DNA from: Maylandia zebra
Lineage: Eukaryota > Chordata > Actinopteri > Cichliformes > Cichlidae
Length of the DNA stretch: 64,000 nt
Direction of reading: 5' to 3'
NCBI RefSeq assembly: GCF_041146795.1
Contig: NC_135170.1
Span: 35,620,659 to 35,684,658, forward strand
Position 1 is the first letter of the stretch. Each line of letters begins with the position of its first letter. Shown here piece after piece: positions 1-11,908 of this stretch. The position numbers and the translations under genes were made by a program. The notes under the pieces are model-generated. The model saw only the letters and a program-made list of their open reading frames with translations. It made no database searches and was not told the DNA's origin.

Positions 1-60
1 AAATCATTAAAACGCACTCTGTTTCTGAATAAATCTCTTCACCTTGGTTGGATCCTGCAG

Positions 61-2031
61 GTTATGCCCGGGTGGTGCTGGCCCTGATCTCCTTCTTCCT
101 GATGCCCTGCTGCCCGTGGCCGGCCGTCTTCTGCTACCTGCTCAGCGCTCTGCTGGATGCCTTTGACGGCCATGCAGCGCGAGCGCTCAATCAGTGTATG
201 TATTTACACGTGTGTGTGTGTGTGAGACAGACGTCCAGTTTTGACTCCTGAAGGCAGGATTTGACTGAATGTGGATTTTGTGTTGGATGGAGGACGTGTT
301 TGTTTTCCTGATGTTTATACTGGGTGATAACCACACTCTGTATATAAAAGATGGAAGGAGTGTGGTTGGGTCATTTTAACGACTCTCACTGCTTCACAGT
401 CATAGTGGGTCGGTGTGGTACGTTAAAAGCACGCAGTGGTGAGGTGGATCCCTCGCTGTCCAGTCAGGTGCAACATCTACCATATCTGCAGAAACACCCG
501 CTGATGTAGGAGGACGCCCCTGAGTAGATTTCTGTATGCGTCTCAGGCCGTTTTTATGCTCGCTGTCTCGTGAGACAATCTTTGTGGGAGCTTTAGGCTG
601 TGTTTATTTCTGCTGTAGAGTTTTAACATTGACTCAGTTGCTGCTGGAGCCTCTGCTGGACGTCAGAGGAACTGCAGCAGGTCGTGTTCTGGTCTCACGG
701 GCCGCTCTCTGTCTGTTTCAGCCACTAAGTTCGGCGCCATGTTGGACATGCTGACTGACCGCTGCGCCACCATGTGTCTGCTGGTCAACCTATCCCTGCT
801 CTACCCCTCCTACGCCTTCCTGTTCCAGCTCAGCATGTGTCTGGACATCGCCAGCCACTGGCTGCACCTGCACAGGTGGGCGATGTTTCTGTGGTTGTTA
901 AGGTGAAGTCATATTTAGCTGTGTGGCCTGAACAGACTGAATCAGATCATGTTGCCCAGTGACCTGTTTTAGAGCCATGACAGGTGTAAGGACGAGGTGT
1001 TGTGCTGCGGCTGATCGTGTTTTCTTATCTGTCTTCCTCAGCTCGACTGTAAAGGGATCAGCGAGCCATAAAACCATCGACCTCTCTGGGAACGCCATCC
1101 TACGCCTCTACTACACCTCCAAGGTCTGTGTGTCGTATGATAAACGTGTCCGTGTGAATTTTAAAGGAACAGTCAGTGAACGTGTGTGTGTGTGTGTGTC
1201 CTGCAGCCAGTCCTGTTTGTGATGTGCGCCGGGAACGAGCTCTTCTTCTGCTTGCTCTACCTTCTCTATCACATCGAGGAGCCGGCAGGTAAGAGCTTAT
1301 TATCCTCGTCTTCCTCACTTTCACAGGTGAGACTGAGTTTGGACATCAGTGTTTACGGATCAAAGTTGTTTTAGTCGATTAAGATTCTTGTCGACTAAAA
1401 TCTAATGTGGATTCAGTTAAAGTGTAAAGTTTGTTTTTGCTGGTCAGAGTTTCGGTTTATTTTCTTTGACATCGAGTGTGAACGTGTTCGTACGTCTGCT
1501 CGTCTCTTCCTCGCGAGTGTCCTTGTTTTGTTGTGTGTTCAGCAGAGATCGTGGGAGCTAGCTTCTGATTGGCTCACGTCCAAACTCATCCCACCTTTCT
1601 GCACACCTTTATTAGTTCTGATTGGATCTCATCTTTCCAGAACATTTTCATCTTATTTTTTATTTGTTGATGAAAGTGTTGATAAATGTCATGGTGGTTG
1701 TTCTCTGCGAGTGTTAGTCGAGTTCTCGTTTTTGGTTAATTAAAGCTGTGAGTCATGCTGAGCTTCTTTAGCAGAGTCCTGCTGTTAAAATCCAGAGCTG
1801 GGAATGTTAACGTGTTCAGGTGCTGAACAGGAAACTCATCGTTCCTCTGAGTCTGATGTTAAACTTGAGTCGCTGCATTTCTCCACAGGCTGGCTCTACT
1901 GGCTGCAGGGGCTCTGCGGGATCATCTGCCTGCTCAAGTCCGGCATCAGCGTCCTGCACCTCATCACCGCCTCCAAGAACATGGCCGCCATTGATGCCGC
2001 CGAGCGGGAGAAGGCCTTGAAGATGAAGTAA
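61..2031 (+). CDS. cdipt: Phosphatidylinositol synthase (CDP-diacylglycerol-inositol 3-phosphatidyltransferase), 3' part
   Basis: Joins CDP-diacylglycerol to myo-inositol to make phosphatidylinositol in the ER membrane (family knowledge). Five exons join in phase: 61-195, 722-875, 1042-1123, 1207-1288, 1889-2031, giving 197 residues. The first exon (about 14 residues, judged from the human protein) lies upstream of the window. The CDP-alcohol phosphotransferase signature D-G-x2-A-R-x8-G-x3-D-x3-D is present: LLDAFDGHAARALNQ at the end of exon 2 runs into FGAMLDMLTDRC in exon 3. Other family landmarks are HWLHLHSS, SGNAILRLYYTS and the C-terminal HLITASKNMAAIDAA. Four or more hydrophobic membrane segments are visible. 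The join between exons 5 and 6 keeps frame but is shorter than the mammalian protein in that loop, so a small exon in the 600-base intron could have been missed. In human 16p11.2 CDIPT lies near MAZ, which is also the next gene here. Confidence 0.95.
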
Positions 2032-2870
2032 GAGGTCACGGGGAGGCGGCGAGAGCTGCAACAGCATCAGCAGATCCGTCGCGCTTTCACTTATTGTTGT
2101 TTTCTTAAAGGGAAAGTTTGTCAGACCGACACGGATTCTGACCAAATATGGAGAAAAATATTCCGAATCCACGGCGCAGCCTTTAAATCACAACATAAGC
2201 TCATAATGCAAACTTAAAGGACGACACGCACAGTTACATGTATGATAAACGGACAGGTCCCCGGTTACCGCTCTCCTGTTTTATTACGCTAACGTGAGAG
2301 GCGTGTCCGTCGGTGATGACAGCGAGAGCTAACGCAGGTGTTCTTTATTTTTCCGTTAAAGCTGAAACGAGCCGACGATTCGTATCAGATTTATCGAGTA
2401 CACCTAATCAAATGTTGCTCATTCTCACTGCCACACTTTCTCAGTTTTACATCATAGCAATAATTAAAAAAACATCTGAACGCTTTAAAAAAACAACAAC
2501 AAATTTTTAAATTAAATATTTAAGTTTGAACAGACAAATACGGAGGACCAAAAGTCAAAAAGGAATTTAAAAATCACTAAAAGAATAAGAAGTAATGTTA
2601 ATAATGACTGTAGTCAGGAAAAATAATGTTGCTGCTATCTGCTAATGTGTTTATACATCCATCAATATTGAAATCTAGAAAGAAAAGTAAATACAGAAAT
2701 AAGAGGAGTGACTAAAGTCCGGCCAAAATAAATGAGGCGCGATCTGAAAGGACAAATATGTAAATAAAGAAGCAAATAAATAATTATTACAAAAGTAAAC
2801 AAAAACTCAACCTTTTTTTTGGGAGGGGAGGGCATTCTTAGTCCTCCGTATCTGAATATCAATGTTCCAA

Positions 2871-2871
<1 letters not shown>

Positions 2872-2915
<44 letters not shown>

Positions 2916-2943
2916 ATCATCATTATTATTATTATTATTATTT
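2872..2943. repeat. Compound microsatellite (TTG)n then (ATT)n
   Basis: About fifteen TTG units run from 2872 to about 2916, followed by ATT units to 2943. It lies in the probable cdipt 3' UTR or just beyond it. Confidence 0.95.
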
Positions 2944-3968
2944 TCCCATTTTACTGACCAAACTATTAACAACATGAAAAAATGAAAATACAGATCAAAT
3001 ACAGATTATTGTAATTACTATTATTGCTGTTATTTTTAGTATTATTATTATTGTTGTAATTATGCGTCATTTCCAGGTGTGTAGCAGCAGGATTGTGAGG
3101 ACAGACTTCTGCCTGTTGTTAGGTCGAGGTCGTCGGCTCAGTGATTGTGATTAATTGACAGATGATTGATGGGAGGCTCAGTCTGAAGCTGAGAGGAGGC
3201 GGGCCGTTCGGTCTGACTGGACGCACCTGTGCAGGTGTGCGTGTAGATGATGTCATGACTCAGTGGTGTCTGTCAGAAGGCCTGAGGCTCTTTCCTGGAC
3301 ACCGACTTTTTTATTCGGAGGAAAAACTCCTGGTGTGTTTAAATGAATGAGGAGCAGCTGACGATGTGTAGCGCCCATTAACCGTCCGAAGTCGCCTCCA
3401 CCGTGACCGTCAGGCTGGTTACCGACACGTTAATGGTAAAATCTAAATTCTAATGCTTATTCCACTCTCTGAAAATCCACTTTTTATTCCTTATTTAGAT
3501 GTTTTTTATTTGTGAAGACGAAACCGTCCCTGAAATGATGACACGACCAAAAGCTTAAATATTCCTCTCACCTTTCGTTCTGTTCCTGCGCCTCACTTCC
3601 TGTTCCTGCTGATGCTTGGCTGATTAGACGGAGGCTGAGCAGTAGCTGGGCTCGTTTTATTTTAGTGCTAGGAGAGGAAGCGTCTCCTCTGTCAGAAACT
3701 GTACGTTTACCTCACCTGAGGAGCACCAAGTGTTACCTGTGTGTGTCGCTTTGACGGAGCCAATCAGAGAGCGTGCTGAAATCCGCATACTGTATTTGCT
3801 AGAATGTATTAATATGAAATATATATATCGACCTGAAAGCAAAGTTTGATGTTCTATTTAAAAGGAAATAATGTTGTAATTTAAATATTTGATGCTGGTT
3901 TTGTTTGCTTGGTTTGAATTTACTGTAAAAAATAAAAAAAAAAGTTGCAAAAGAAAAACGTTGTGTTC

Positions 3969-3974
3969 AATAAA
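3969..3974 (+). terminator. Candidate polyadenylation signal of cdipt
   Basis: A canonical AATAAA lies 1.9 kb after the cdipt stop codon. A second AATAAA-like site followed by an A-run is about 40 bases upstream. Which is used cannot be told from sequence alone. Confidence 0.4.
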
Positions 3975-5279
3975 AAAATTCAGATTTGTATTTAAACTTT
4001 TCTCCTTCGAGTCAGTTTGGACTCCACGAGCTGTCGGTTTGATTGGTTCTGCTTTTCAGCGTTGAAGACGAGTGCAGAGCTTCCACAGCTGCTGTTCTGT
4101 CCTCTGCACTTTGACCTTCAGTTATTTCTTCCTGTTCCATATCACATCAGATCTTTATTTTTTGGTAAATTCTTGTTCTACTGAAGCCAAAGAGTTTAAC
4201 ACAACCTGAACGACTTAAACGGGGAACAGCTCAAGAATCTAAAAGTGTGAAATAAAGGAGCCGAGCATGAAATGAGCAGACTGGGTTTATTTTAACATGA
4301 ATTCATGCTGTCATAATACTGCATGTTCATACTGACGCTGTGGGGACGTGATCGCGAGAACATCTGCACGTCAGCTCTGAATGACAGCGCTGATGCACAG
4401 TTATGGATGCCTGAACACATCTGGATTCATGGTGAGACACAAACACAGACCCGGTGTGGGCCGAAGAGAGCTGAGGGAAGTAACCAGCCTGCAGCTTGAT
4501 CATATAACCACTGTAATTTATATAAAACCAGTTTCTTAAAAGTCCTGAACAGAAGCTGAATGTTGACTTAAGCTGTGATTCGTCCACAGATCATCGTTTT
4601 TCTTTTATATTCCAGAAACGGTCAAAATGTGGGAGTGTCCCTGCAGGTGGACGGGTAATAAAACTGCTGAGCAGCCACTTAAAGAGGGGCACCTGGTCAC
4701 TCCACCTGGACCTGCAGGGCCACGGGACAGCTGGGCTTCTCTTTAAAACGTCTGCAGAAGTGCAGCTGCCTGCGATTGTTTTTCTGTATTTCAGCCTGGA
4801 GACCCGAGGGCCCGCCTTCACCTTCCATTCAGTCTGACATTAAAAATAAAACAGCTGTTTTCATCTGAATATTAGTGCTGACACGTTCCTCACTTTGAGA
4901 GAAAATCACATCAACGTTATTTATTACAACAGCGGGAAATTCCTGTTACACCAGCCAACGACAAAATGAACAAATAAAAGTTCAGTCAGCACAAGTATAA
5001 CTAAATAAAATGGAAGTGACAATTTTATAAACAAGGTAAACAAAATTTTTAAAAAGTAAATAAAATACCTCAATGAATGAAGTAAATCAAAATAAAAGAA
5101 TAAAATTAGTTTAATAAGTGTGAAGAAAGCAGGAAATGGCATTTAGCGTTACAGGAGCTGAGGATAACTGCACTACAATGGCTGAACAAAAAAATAATAA
5201 AATCCAGCTGTGCTCATTTAAGGTCGAGCGGATTCGTGGGGATGTCCTTCGTGTCGTGGCTGTGTTACTGTCAGCACTC

Positions 5280-6350
5280 AATCGTGCAGTAAGTCCGCCG
5301 GAGACGGGAATTTAGAGTCGTTTGAATGGAGTCTGGCGGGCCGCGCGGTGTGGCCCGTTCACGGACGGACGTCATGTGTTTTGAGGTTACATCCAGCTGT
5401 TGCACTTGCGCGCATCGTTACCTTTAAGATGCTCGGGGATAAAGGCTCATTTTAGCCGAACCCGACACCATTTTACCGGAGAGTTTGGCGCGAACGCGGC
5501 TCGGATCACCGCCTGCCACCTCTTCCCCGCAGCGCAGCGCCAGTTTTCGGGTTCCTTTAAGCGAAGTGGCGGAGTTAACGGCCGAGCTGATCCCATAAAT
5601 GTCGGATTTGATTATCTGTCGGCCTACCGAGAAGTGGCGGGGGCGAGAGGGACGGCGCGGCACGAGACGAGCCGAGACGGGGTCCGCGAGGAGGGTGCAC
5701 ACGCCAAATACTTTCCCTTTAAAGCAGAGAGGGACAGAGGGGGTGAAGAAGAGATAAAAAAAAAGAAAAGGAAGAAAGAGCGAAGGGAGGGAGCGCGAGG
5801 GAGCGGGTTTGAAAAAAACAGAAAGATGTCATCCTGTCGATTCAGACACCGAGGCGGAGCCACGGACCGCGGCCGACCGGGAGCGCTCTAGCCGGGGGAC
5901 GAGCCCTACGCAACTCCGAGGCTCGGAAGCCGACGCTGCGGCCTTGTCGGAGCTATAAACGAGTCCCGAACAGCCGCTGCTATGATTAGCACGTCTCGAC
6001 TGCTCGGCTTCGCCATTAAAATACTTTGCATGCAGATTTTTATTCCAGTCGACATAAGCAAATTAAATTAAACCGCACCATTAAAGCAAGTACGCATGAG
6101 ACCAACCATTCTGTCGCATTTACAGAAGCATCTGCTCAGTGACTGTTTAGCTGCCATATTAACTCCTGCCTCTCGGAGGCTTCTTCTCTAAGAAGTGTCA
6201 GGGCTTTGGGACTCATTTCCCCTGTCGGTGGAGGGGAGCTGCCATACAGGCCTCGCGTTTTGTTTTCACAGCAGCTCCCGGAGCTTTTCTACCTCCCCCT
6301 CCTCCACCTCCTCCTCCTCCTCTTCGGTCCCCAGCTGGGTCTCCTTCAGG
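5280..6350 (+). promoter_or_regulatory. CpG-rich promoter and 5' UTR region of maz
   Basis: CpG density rises sharply between about 5280 and 5990 against the AT-rich flank, as in CpG-island promoters. The block holds GC-rich and purine-rich stretches (GAAGAAGAG-type around 5740-5800) and a CTCCTC run at 6295-6325 just before the maz start codon. A 163-codon open frame at 5400-5891 falls in this block; it is arginine/glycine-rich with no domain and is treated as a by-product of GC-rich UTR. The transcription start was not located. Confidence 0.6.
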
Positions 6351-9300
6351 ATGGACACCTCCTGGAGTAATTTCCTCTTTCAGGTGAGTGCTAAATTCCC
6401 GTGGCTGCTGCGTGGTTTGGGCTTTTTGAGGGCGGGTGGGGGCCGTTGGGCTTTGCTGCAGGTGGGGAGGTCACGGAGGGGTCAGGGGGGAGTTGTTGGT
6501 GTGGATCCCCTTGTCTCCACTTTGATCCTGCTGACCTCTCACCCGGGGCACTGCCTCCTTATTTAACCTGTCAGTCCCCTGAAAGTGAGAGAAGGATTTG
6601 TGTTTGTCCTCACTGATTCTTATATATCACTCTTCTGCTGTCCTGGAGCACTCAGAGCGCTTTACCCATTCACACAAGCGCCTACTGACAGTCACACACA
6701 TCCATACACCGGAGAGCAACTTGGGGTGCAGACTAGGAGGACCAGCCACCAACCTTCCTGCTCTACCTCCTGAGCTACAGCCACTCTGCATGAACCCTTT
6801 AGGGGGCAAATAAATACTTTAGAAACACTCCTCGACCCGCTTTAGTTTGTAATCGAACTTCATGTTGAACAACAGTGTAAGTAAAAGTGTTTTACTTTTG
6901 GCCAAAGTATCGAAGCACATGACAGACTATCATCTTCTTCTCATGCTTCCATAAGACCCATGAAGCATAAACTGGTTCTGCAGCTCTGCTGTGGCAGGTT
7001 TGTGTGAAGTAAAAACAAATTAGGCCAAGCGAAATATTTTTTGCACTTTGATTGTGACCTATAACCTCTGAAGGCTGGTTTCTAATTAGCCAGGCAGTGC
7101 TAAAACAAAAAGACGAGAAGAAAGCCGTTCTGAGAGGCCGGATGTTCCCACGTCTGAGCTCTGAGCTGTTTCTCTTACGGAGAGAAACTTTTCAGCGCAC
7201 TGTTAAAAAATGTGGGCAAATGTGTCGTTGTGGTCTGATGAGGCCAAGGTTGAACTTTTTGGCCGTATTTGTGAAAGCTGCAGAAACAGAAACAACACCG
7301 TGCATCACTGAACGAATGCACGGCCATGGCAAAGCACGGTGGTGGCACCATCGTGCTACCGGGCGTCTGCTAGAAAGCTGAAGATGAAATCTGTGGGGTG
7401 ACCTGAAGAGGGCGCTGCACAGGGCTGACCGATACTGAGCTCTTTTTGTAAGCAAAAGAAATTTGGGCTGTCAGACTCCTGCATGACGTCAGGTTATTGT
7501 AACCCATCACAGAACCTCGGGGATCTTATCGTCATCCTTCAAAGCTTAGACGGGTCACAGAGCTTTGCATTGCTCCAGACGGAGCTGATGTTTCCAGATG
7601 TGCCGTGGTTTACTGAGAGCCGAGCGCTCTCCTGCACTCTGCACGTCTCACCGATGAAGTCCTCCACAGAGCTGTCAGCCTGGAGATCATTCAGAAAATG
7701 TTATGTTGTTTCGGGCCAGGACCTTCTCCCTCTGCATTCAGCTCGCCCTCTTACGCCTGATGTTACACCTGTCGTCATTGTCATCAAAACTTTAATCATT
7801 AATGTCCTTTTTGATGCATTTAATGACACATTCAGTCATTTATAGATGTTGGTTTACTTTGTAGACACTTTTGGTCCTCCATAGGGCCACGCCCTCACCT
7901 GCCCTGTGTACACTGTTACAGTAAATAAGCTTCCATTGAGCCTGGATGTTCCAGGTGTAAATGGCTGTGTGTTGATTCAGATGTTTCTCACTGACCTCCG
8001 GCAGACGCCTCCGACTCAGAGTCAGCCCGAGACGCCGCTACAGTCGGAGCTGCTGCCGGAGCTGACCGGCTCGGCTCAGAGTCCTCCGGGCGAGCACATC
8101 GTGACACCGCCGTCCACCGTCGACACGGCCGCCCTGAGCGAGGAGCCGCTGCCAGGTGAGGATGGGGCGGGGTTTAAACCTCGTCACTGACGTGTTTTGA
8201 AGTTGTTCAAACAGGCCGATATTGACGTTTTTAAAGGTTATCTTCTGAACTCTGGGCTTTTATTGCAGCGTCAGCAGTTTGGTTATCAGTGGGAGATGTT
8301 ATTTTTCTGCACGCTTATCACAGAGTCAGAGTTCACGAGCAGAAAACAGGCTTCATGTTTGTGGTTTATGTCCTCTGATTTACTTCAGAGTATCAGTGAC
8401 TTTAGCAGCACGCTGGGCTCTTCTGTGTAGACAGTTTTTACTGGATGTACAGGAGACGTTTGAGCTGTGAGGGGAAACCAGACACCCAAAAGTTTCACTA
8501 ATCAGCCTGTTTACAGAAACACAAGAAAGAACATTTTTGAGGTTAGAGCTGCAAAATAAATACATTCATTAAAACTCGCATGTTTTTCATTTTCATATTT
8601 ATCAGGTTTGACGTGTTTTCTCTTCCAGAAACAGGAACAGTTTTCTTTTTATTGTGGTAACAGAAAAATGATTATAATAATTATTATTGTTATGACTGAA
8701 GATTACAGCTGCAAATGTTACGTGCAGTACAAAGTTGTTAAATTGTTAAATATACAGTATATTTAACAATATTAAAAAAGTGACACATTTGGTCACATTA
8801 TTCAAGCCCAAAAATGTTGAATGATTTTACTCAGATCTGCAGAATTCATTGAAATTATTTAAATTTCTCCAGAAAAGTCCTCCATACACTCTGCACAACA
8901 TTGTGTTTTTTAGCAGTTGATTGGTTTGATTTGTTGCTAAGCAGCAGGGTTTCCCTGTATTATGGCACAATATTTCACATAATGGTTAAAAATGGTGCCA
9001 GTTATTTGTGTTGACACTTTTTGTCCCCCATACATGAGTACGGCTCAGTTTTCCGTAGATTGTAAATCAACAAAGAAATAAACACTTGAGGAATTTATCT
9101 TTTTTTTGTTTGTGTTTGTTGTGTTAGAGCTCAGTTTGTCCTCTAACAGTTTACAAACCAGTGTTACAGGATTAGTTTGAAGTCAGTAAATTACCGACGT
9201 TTCTTCAGACAAATGTTAAACTCAGAGTGCACTGACTGTGACTAAAATGTGACTTTAATGTCCGCCAGTCAAACCGCTCACCAAGCCGAGCCGGCCCGCC

Positions 9301-11908
9301 CACATCTGCGCCACCTGCAACAAGGAGTTCAAGAACAGCTACAACCTGCGGCGGCACCAGTCGGTGCACACGGGCATCAAGATGAAGGATCGGGCGGCCC
9401 GGGAGAAGGAGGACGGAGCGAAGGCCGGCCGGGTGGAGAAGCAGACGGTCCCGCTCTCCCTCCTCCACCTCGCCCTGCCCCCGCAGCAGCCTCCTCCCCC
9501 TCCCGCGGCTCCCGGCCAAGAGACCCTCCCCCAGCCCGGCCAGCACGTCAACCAGGAGGGCCAGCCGGTGTCTGTGTCCATCGCCCCGGCAACAGTAACC
9601 ATGGCTGCGCCGCCTCAGCCCATCCAGGCAGCCGTTGTTGTCGTTGGGTCCATGGAGCAGGTGGGTTCACCGGGAAGAGAGCCAGAGAGTAAGGCCAAGA
9701 TTAAAGGACCATTCAGGGCCTTTTGATGCCAGCGGCAGCTGCAGGAAGTGTCCAGAAACATGGCCGCTGACATTCACGGTTATAAACACACAATTTGAAT
9801 TAAATCTTTGTGGATCAAAACATCAGAAAACCTCAGACGAGCATCATAATCAGCTAGTGTTGATGCCGGGAGCAGAGAGAGGCCCTCTGACAGCAGGAAA
9901 AGACTTCAGAGTGTATTTACGACTGAACTTCTCTGCCTCTTCCCGCAGAATCCCAATCCTAATCCCATTCCCAGCACCAATCAGGTGAGGAAGAACCACG
10001 CCTGCGAGGCCTGTGGAAAGGCCTTCAGGGACGTCTACCACCTCAACCGCCACCGGCTGTCCCACTCGGACGAGAAGCCGTACTCCTGCCCCATCTGCCA
10101 GCAGCGCTTCAAGAGGAAAGACAGGATGAGCTACCATGTGCGCTCGCACCAGGGCGGCGTGGAGAAGCCGTACATCTGCCCGCACTGCGCCAAGGCCTTT
10201 TCTCGGTACGAGCGCCATCCGCTCCTCGGGCAGCGTTAACTCCTCACAGAGAGCTCGTTTATGTAACCGCTCACATTTAGCAGTTGCAACACCATGAAAG
10301 ATGTAGATGTGACTGTTTTGTGGTTATTTAGGACTCTATGTCCTGATGAGCTTCTGATCTTAGCCTCTGATTTCAAGTCTCATTGAACACAAACTGATGA
10401 GAACAGGAAAACAAAGACGAGTTGTTTGAGTCCCCCCGTTTCAGTCCTAACATCCGAAAGAGAAAATGGGAACAGCTCGACTTGATTTGCTCACAGCTGC
10501 CTCGTCCCTCTTCTATATACAGTTTATGCTGCTTCACGACTTTAGTGCCTGAACCTGTGAAGTCATCAGGAAGCTGTTCACTCAGCTCGTCCAAGTGAAC
10601 TGAAGCAGTGTCCCCACACACCACAGCTCATAAGTTAGAACCATTTCATAACCAGACTTTATACAGCCAGACTTCCTGTAGCAAACACACACTGTAAATA
10701 AAAGATGGCTGCAACCACCATGATGTCATCCGTCAGTTTCTTTACTCTGGATTTTAGCTTTATAGTTGCCGTCATGTTGGTTGTTTGTAGCCAGCACACA
10801 GACACCTGCCGATTAGTAACATCCAATCGTAATCCCAGAATCTCACCTAAGCTGGAGCTCAGAGAGCGGCCATATGATTGGTCAGATGATGTCATTAAAA
10901 AAGCTCCATTGGCACAAACACGGTCCAGTTCAGGTGAAGCCTAGCACACAGTTAGCAGCTACAGCCGCCTGTCAGTCAAAGAGGCCCCGCCCCTAATAAT
11001 GCTTTAAACCTTAATACAATTTAAACAGTTAGTAAAAAACATGAATCTCATTCTTGTTTGCATTTTCAGACCGGACCACCTCAACAGTCACGTGCGACAG
11101 GTGCACTCCACAGAGAGGCCGTTCAAGTGCACGGTAACACCTGTTTCCTGTTTCTAAACCAGCACCGCCAGTCCTGCATTCAGAAAACCACAACATCAAA
11201 ATTTCAATAAAAAGCATCAAATTTTACATTTAGAACATTTCGTCCTCTTAAGTGTTTTGATAAGCAACTACGTCTTATTTTGAAAATTTCACTCGTTTCA
11301 TCCACGCCTTCCTGTTTTCTGCAGACGTGCACGTCAGCGTTTGCCACACGGGATCGCCTCCGTGCTCACCTGATTCGCCACGAGGAGAAGGTGCCGTGTC
11401 ACATCTGCGGGAAGCTGCTGTCGGCCGCTTACATCACCGACCACATGCGGGTCCACAACCAATCACAGCACCACGCCTGCCACCTCTGCAACCGCAGTAA
11501 GACACGGCTGCGTCACGAGAAAGCACCACTGACAGTCCGCCATCACCCCGCCTTCACGTGTCTGTGTGCTCTTGTCCCGCAGGCTTCACCACCCTTACCT
11601 ACCTGCGCGTCCACGCCCAGAAGCACCACGGCCAGGAGTGGAAGGAGAGCGGCGGGGCGCGGGGGGCTTTCGGCGGGACCGGGGCCGGCGGCGTGCTGCT
11701 CTGCCAGCTGTGCGGGGTACAGTGCAAGACGGCCACGCAGCTCCAGGGTCACATGGGCACCCACGCCAACCAGGGCGACCCCACCCCCGACCAGACGAGC
11801 ACGGGGCCCGTGGGCACCACCAGCGTGGCGGTCACGGTGTCCAGTGCTAGCACAGTGGGACTGCTGGTCACTGACTGCTCCGGTATCGCCCCGCAGCCCC
11901 ACAGCTAG
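6351..11908 (+). CDS. maz: Myc-associated zinc finger protein, long-finger isoform
   Basis: C2H2 transcription factor that binds G-rich promoter sites (family knowledge). Seven exons join in phase: 6351-6383, 8005-8155, 9269-9660, 9949-10205, 11070-11133, 11325-11496, 11583-11908; 464 residues. The start MDTSWSNFLFQ resembles the short first exon of a MAZ isoform and of VEZF1. Exon 2 carries VDTAAL and exon 3 AKAGRV and VPLSLL, which point to MAZ rather than VEZF1 or PATZ1. Eight fingers are visible: one in exon 3 (Cys75, Cys78, His91, His95), five in exons 4-6 (HACEACGKAF onward through VPCHICGKLL), a seventh starting CHLCNR across the exon 6/7 junction, and an eighth starting LCQLCG. A proline/glutamine-rich linker separates fingers 1 and 2. 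An upstream in-frame ATG at 6195 exists, but 6351 fits the family best. Intron 1 carries repeat debris. Confidence 0.94.
6640..6790. repeat. Dispersed teleost repeat fragment in maz intron 1
   Basis: The stretch with GCGCTTTACCCATTCACAC and ending near CTCTACCTCCTGAGCTACAG looks like a common fish interspersed repeat, probably the decayed 3' part of a non-LTR element. The class was recognised by eye only. Confidence 0.5.
7195..7440 (+). pseudogene. Decayed Tc1/mariner transposase fragment in maz intron 1
   Basis: Translation at 7224-7265 gives LWSDEAKVELFG, matching the conserved strand around the second catalytic aspartate of Tc1-like transposases. At about 7325-7360 MAKHGGGTIVLPG matches the KHGGGS-type motif, and near 7395-7425 a GDLKRALH-like segment matches the C-terminal part. 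The order agrees with a Tc1 transposase, but the region between the motifs is shortened and in shifted frames, so it is a dead, internally deleted copy. Confidence 0.8.
10684..11035. mobile_element. Unclassified interspersed repeat in maz intron 4 (family copy 1)
   Basis: Starts near ACACTGTAAATAAAAGATGG, contains AACCACCATGATGTCA, and ends with a GAGGCCCCGCCCCTAATAATG-type block. The same landmarks occur in the same order, on the opposite strand, at 35593-36377. It reaches to about 35 bases before the acceptor of maz exon 5. There is no coding capacity. The family name is not known to me. Confidence 0.6.

Larger units (their letters stand above)
2032..5280. other. cdipt 3' UTR and intergenic DNA
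   Basis: No coding region could be supported here. The first part is the cdipt 3' UTR; its end is uncertain because several AATAAA-type signals occur near 3930-3974. The rest is AT-rich with a trinucleotide microsatellite at 2872-2943. Short open frames in this stretch have no recognisable domains and no flanking splice pattern. Confidence 0.6.

Noticed and set aside
2872-2943. Possible CRISPR-like regular repeats
   Set aside because: The periodicity is a simple trinucleotide microsatellite in a vertebrate genome; no spacers.
5400-5891. 163-codon open frame upstream of maz
   Set aside because: Arginine/glycine/lysine-rich translation of a CpG-rich promoter with no domain; it ends well before the maz exon and has no splice link to it.
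6195-6350. Upstream in-frame ATG of maz, adding 52 residues
   Set aside because: The added residues are Ser/Pro low-complexity and not seen in family members; the start at 6351 matches the known short first exon.
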